Shown here: one piece after another, positions 62,009 through 64,000 of the stretch | Layout of the letters: every line of letters begins with the position of its first letter | Position numbering within the stretch: the stretch's first letter is position 1 | Source of the DNA: Antedon mediterranea | Taxonomy: Eukaryota > Echinodermata > Crinoidea > Comatulida > Antedonidae | Direction of reading: 5' to 3' | Assembly (NCBI RefSeq): GCF_964355755.1 | Contig: NC_092676.1 | Span: 14,986,288-15,050,287 of the forward strand | DNA length: 64,000 bases | Position numbers and translations under genes: made by a program | Notes under the pieces: generated by a model | The model's database searches: none | What the model was told of the DNA's origin: nothing | What the model saw: only the letters and a program-made list of their open reading frames with translations

Positions 62009-63288
62009 AACCTATTCACCACAATACAATAGGCATAGTAGTAGGCCTATAGTTGATAACTTGCTAAACAACACGAATCCGAAAAAAAAACACTAGGCCA
62101 GCCTACTGTAATTTAAAGAGGTATTGTCGATCCAGTTTTTGGTCAATGAATAAATAATAAAAGCAGGCCACCGTATCCATAATTGACGCGAATACTGTGA
62201 CCGTACCCCTAGCAACAACAATACATTGTATGCACTCTAACTGTATCACTATCAAGGATAGTGTTGCAATTGATTATAGGCCTATCCTAGAAGCAGCAGC
62301 CGAGAGAGACTCGGATCTTCTTGTTTAAATGTGATGGAAAGAAAAGAGGGTACTTTATTTATAATATACCTAGGCCTAGTCTTTTTGTTAACTGAACTAA
62401 AAAAAAAGTCATCATGATGATATGTACTGTAGGCCTATCATAGGCCTAGACCCGCTATGCCTAGCCAAGCTAGGTAGCTAGAGGGGAAGGCCTAGCCAAC
62501 TTAGGTCTAGGCCTAGACCTAGTGCTAGGTACAGTAGGCTACTACTAAGGGAGCTATAGCCTAGGCCTAGTAGTAATAGCCTGCGCTAATGCACTTTGTC
62601 TAGGGCGGCCTAGGATTCCGGCGGCCAATTTTCTTTTTTTGTTTGATCTTTTTTTCTTCTCCACCGTGCTTCCTTGTTTGTAGATCAAGTGTTTTGATGA
62701 GTGATGGCCTTTCTTGTACTGCATGTGGGAGGTATAATAATAAGGCCCTCATTAAACAAATAATTTAAGTAGGCTAGGCCTAATAATAGATTTAAACAAT
62801 TCAGTTTCCTGTTTGGTTATAGCCTAGGACTAATAGGATCTGGTCTAGCCTAGGGCCTATACCTAGCTATCTAGGCTGGAGGCCTTTCTATGTCAGTACT
62901 ATGATGATTGGGAACTCTCTGAGTCCATCCATAACAAACATGATCATGAATTGATTGTGAGTATTGCCGGGCCTAGTTCTGTATTTGCTTACTCTGAATA
63001 CAGTTATTCTTTGTAATGGTGTTAGTAAATATTTGAGCAGAAAGACCATGGCAACGAAGTATACATTCTAAAATACTCATCATATGCAACACATGTATTG
63101 AAATGTTTAATCCAAGCAAGATGTTTTAATCAACTCAAAATTGTACTTTATTATTACCAAGGCAAGAATAAAGTCTGAATTGTATTTGTGTCAACCAAGG
63201 AATATTAAATATCACAAAAGTTGACAAGAATCTTGTTATGTATCGGTGAATTCATTGAGTAGTAAAGTACAACTATTTTAATGAAACA
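62009..63288. other. Intergenic stretch with TAGGCCTA clusters, upstream of the ankyrin gene
   Basis: Dense CCTAGGCCTAG-type words at 62370-62600 and 62770-62890. Upstream exons or the promoter of the gene at 63289 may lie here but none was recognised. Confidence 0.45.
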
Positions 63289-63927
63289 ATGGCATCAACC
63301 AAAAAGTCAGGAAATAAAATTGTTGTTCCACTAACTAAAAACCTGATGACAACAAACGAAAAGGTTTATCGAATGCTGAAGACACCAGAAGCACAGAAAT
63401 CTTTAAATCTTAATGACAAAATGCCTTCAATCTCATCTTTCTGTGGTGAGCATGTACATTTAAGAGCAATAGATATGGCAACTTGCTCTAGGTTATCAAT
63501 GCAATCAGGAGATAGTCTACAGGTGAATCCGTCAATTGCAGGTATCCTTGTTATGTTAATAATATTATTCACTTTCTCTGGTTTGTTATTGGTGAAACTA
63601 TGGTTCAGAACGACATTAAATTATTTATGTACCGAGGACAGTAGTCCACTACTCGTCTTTTTTTTTTAAAATTAGTCTCAAGCCCACAGACCTATTATTA
63701 AGTCAAGTCTATATTAAATAAAAAGAAACATATTTTTATCATACAACATTTTAGGTACAACTCTTGCCTTACTAGAAGCTGCAGAGAAGGGTGATTCAAA
63801 CAAGGTACAACAACTATTGAAGGCAGAATACTTCAATGTTGATTACAAAAGAAATGAAGATTTTCGCACAGCTCTTCACAGAGGATGCCAATATGGCCAT
63901 ACTCAAGTAGTAAGGCAACTTTTAAAG
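63289..63927 (+). CDS. Ankyrin-repeat protein, 5' part (runs off the right edge)
   Basis: Exon A, 63289-63541, starts ATG (MASTKKSGNKIVVPLTKN) and ends GCAG/GTATCC in phase 1. Exon B, 63755-63927, starts after TTTTAG in phase and encodes ALLEAAEKGDSNKVQQLLK, then a repeat containing RTALHRGCQYGHTQVVRQLL, the helix-turn-helix of an ankyrin repeat (TALHxAxxxGHxxVVxxLL pattern). The donor is AAAG/GTAGTG. Exon A has no recognised domain. Ankyrin repeats are protein-binding modules; too little is visible to name the gene. Exon A may not be the first exon of the transcript. Confidence 0.75.
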
Positions 63928-64000
63928 GTAGTGCACCGTACAATTATTTAGTATACATAATTCAAACAGTATACTCAACATTTTGACAGGGAAAATAATT

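Noticed and set aside
63366-63572. Minus-strand 68-codon ORF
   Set aside because: Shadow of the ankyrin gene's first visible exon.

Overview
This is a 64-kb piece of an intron-rich, AT-rich eukaryotic nuclear genome. The genes are typical metazoan ones: a kinesin-14, a BRCC36 deubiquitinase and an OGFR-domain protein. The window is dense with DNA-transposon debris and with the palindromic motif TAGGCCTA / CCTAGG. Together these suggest a non-vertebrate deuterostome, perhaps an echinoderm, but that assignment is an inference. No bacterial, organellar or CRISPR features were seen.

Four protein-coding genes can be assembled exon by exon. (1) Minus strand, 2159-7980: a KIFC1-type kinesin-14 motor, nine exons, with the 3' motor exons lying beyond the left edge and the first exon not found. 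(2) Plus strand, 21285-26957: BRCC36 (BRCC3), a complete seven-exon model whose introns include one U12-type AT-AC intron and one GC-AG intron. (3) Minus strand, 40195-51323: an opioid-growth-factor-receptor-like gene of about 1,005 codons. Its conserved core is flanked by two independent tandem exon arrays: nine copies of a 56-codon exon on the N-terminal side and four copies of a 30-33-codon exon at the C terminus. (4) Plus strand, from 63289 past the right edge: the start of an ankyrin-repeat gene.

Between genes the window is almost wholly repeats. 1-2115: a 29-bp minisatellite split by an inserted element. 9-18.6 kb: nested elements, including one with an exact 9-bp target duplication, a tandem run of Helitron-like units rich in TGACGTCA octamers, and a hAT-like element. 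19.5-20.2 kb and 35.1-35.9 kb: 5'-truncated non-LTR retrotransposon ends. 22.9-24.0 kb: a 57-bp minisatellite inside the U12 intron. 30.8-33.1 kb: a 78-bp minisatellite open in several frames. 36.4-39.7 kb: a hAT-like element with another TIR element nested in it. 53.5-57.8 kb: facing C-rich and G-rich arrays plus two more elements with exact 9-bp target duplications. 59.9-62.0 kb: inverted GCGAGGC arrays.

The genes do not form a pathway. KIFC1 acts in spindle assembly, BRCC36 in K63-ubiquitin removal, and the OGFR-like protein has an unknown role here. The strongest unusual result is the OGFR-like gene, where repeat number can change without breaking the reading frame because both exon arrays are phase-symmetric.
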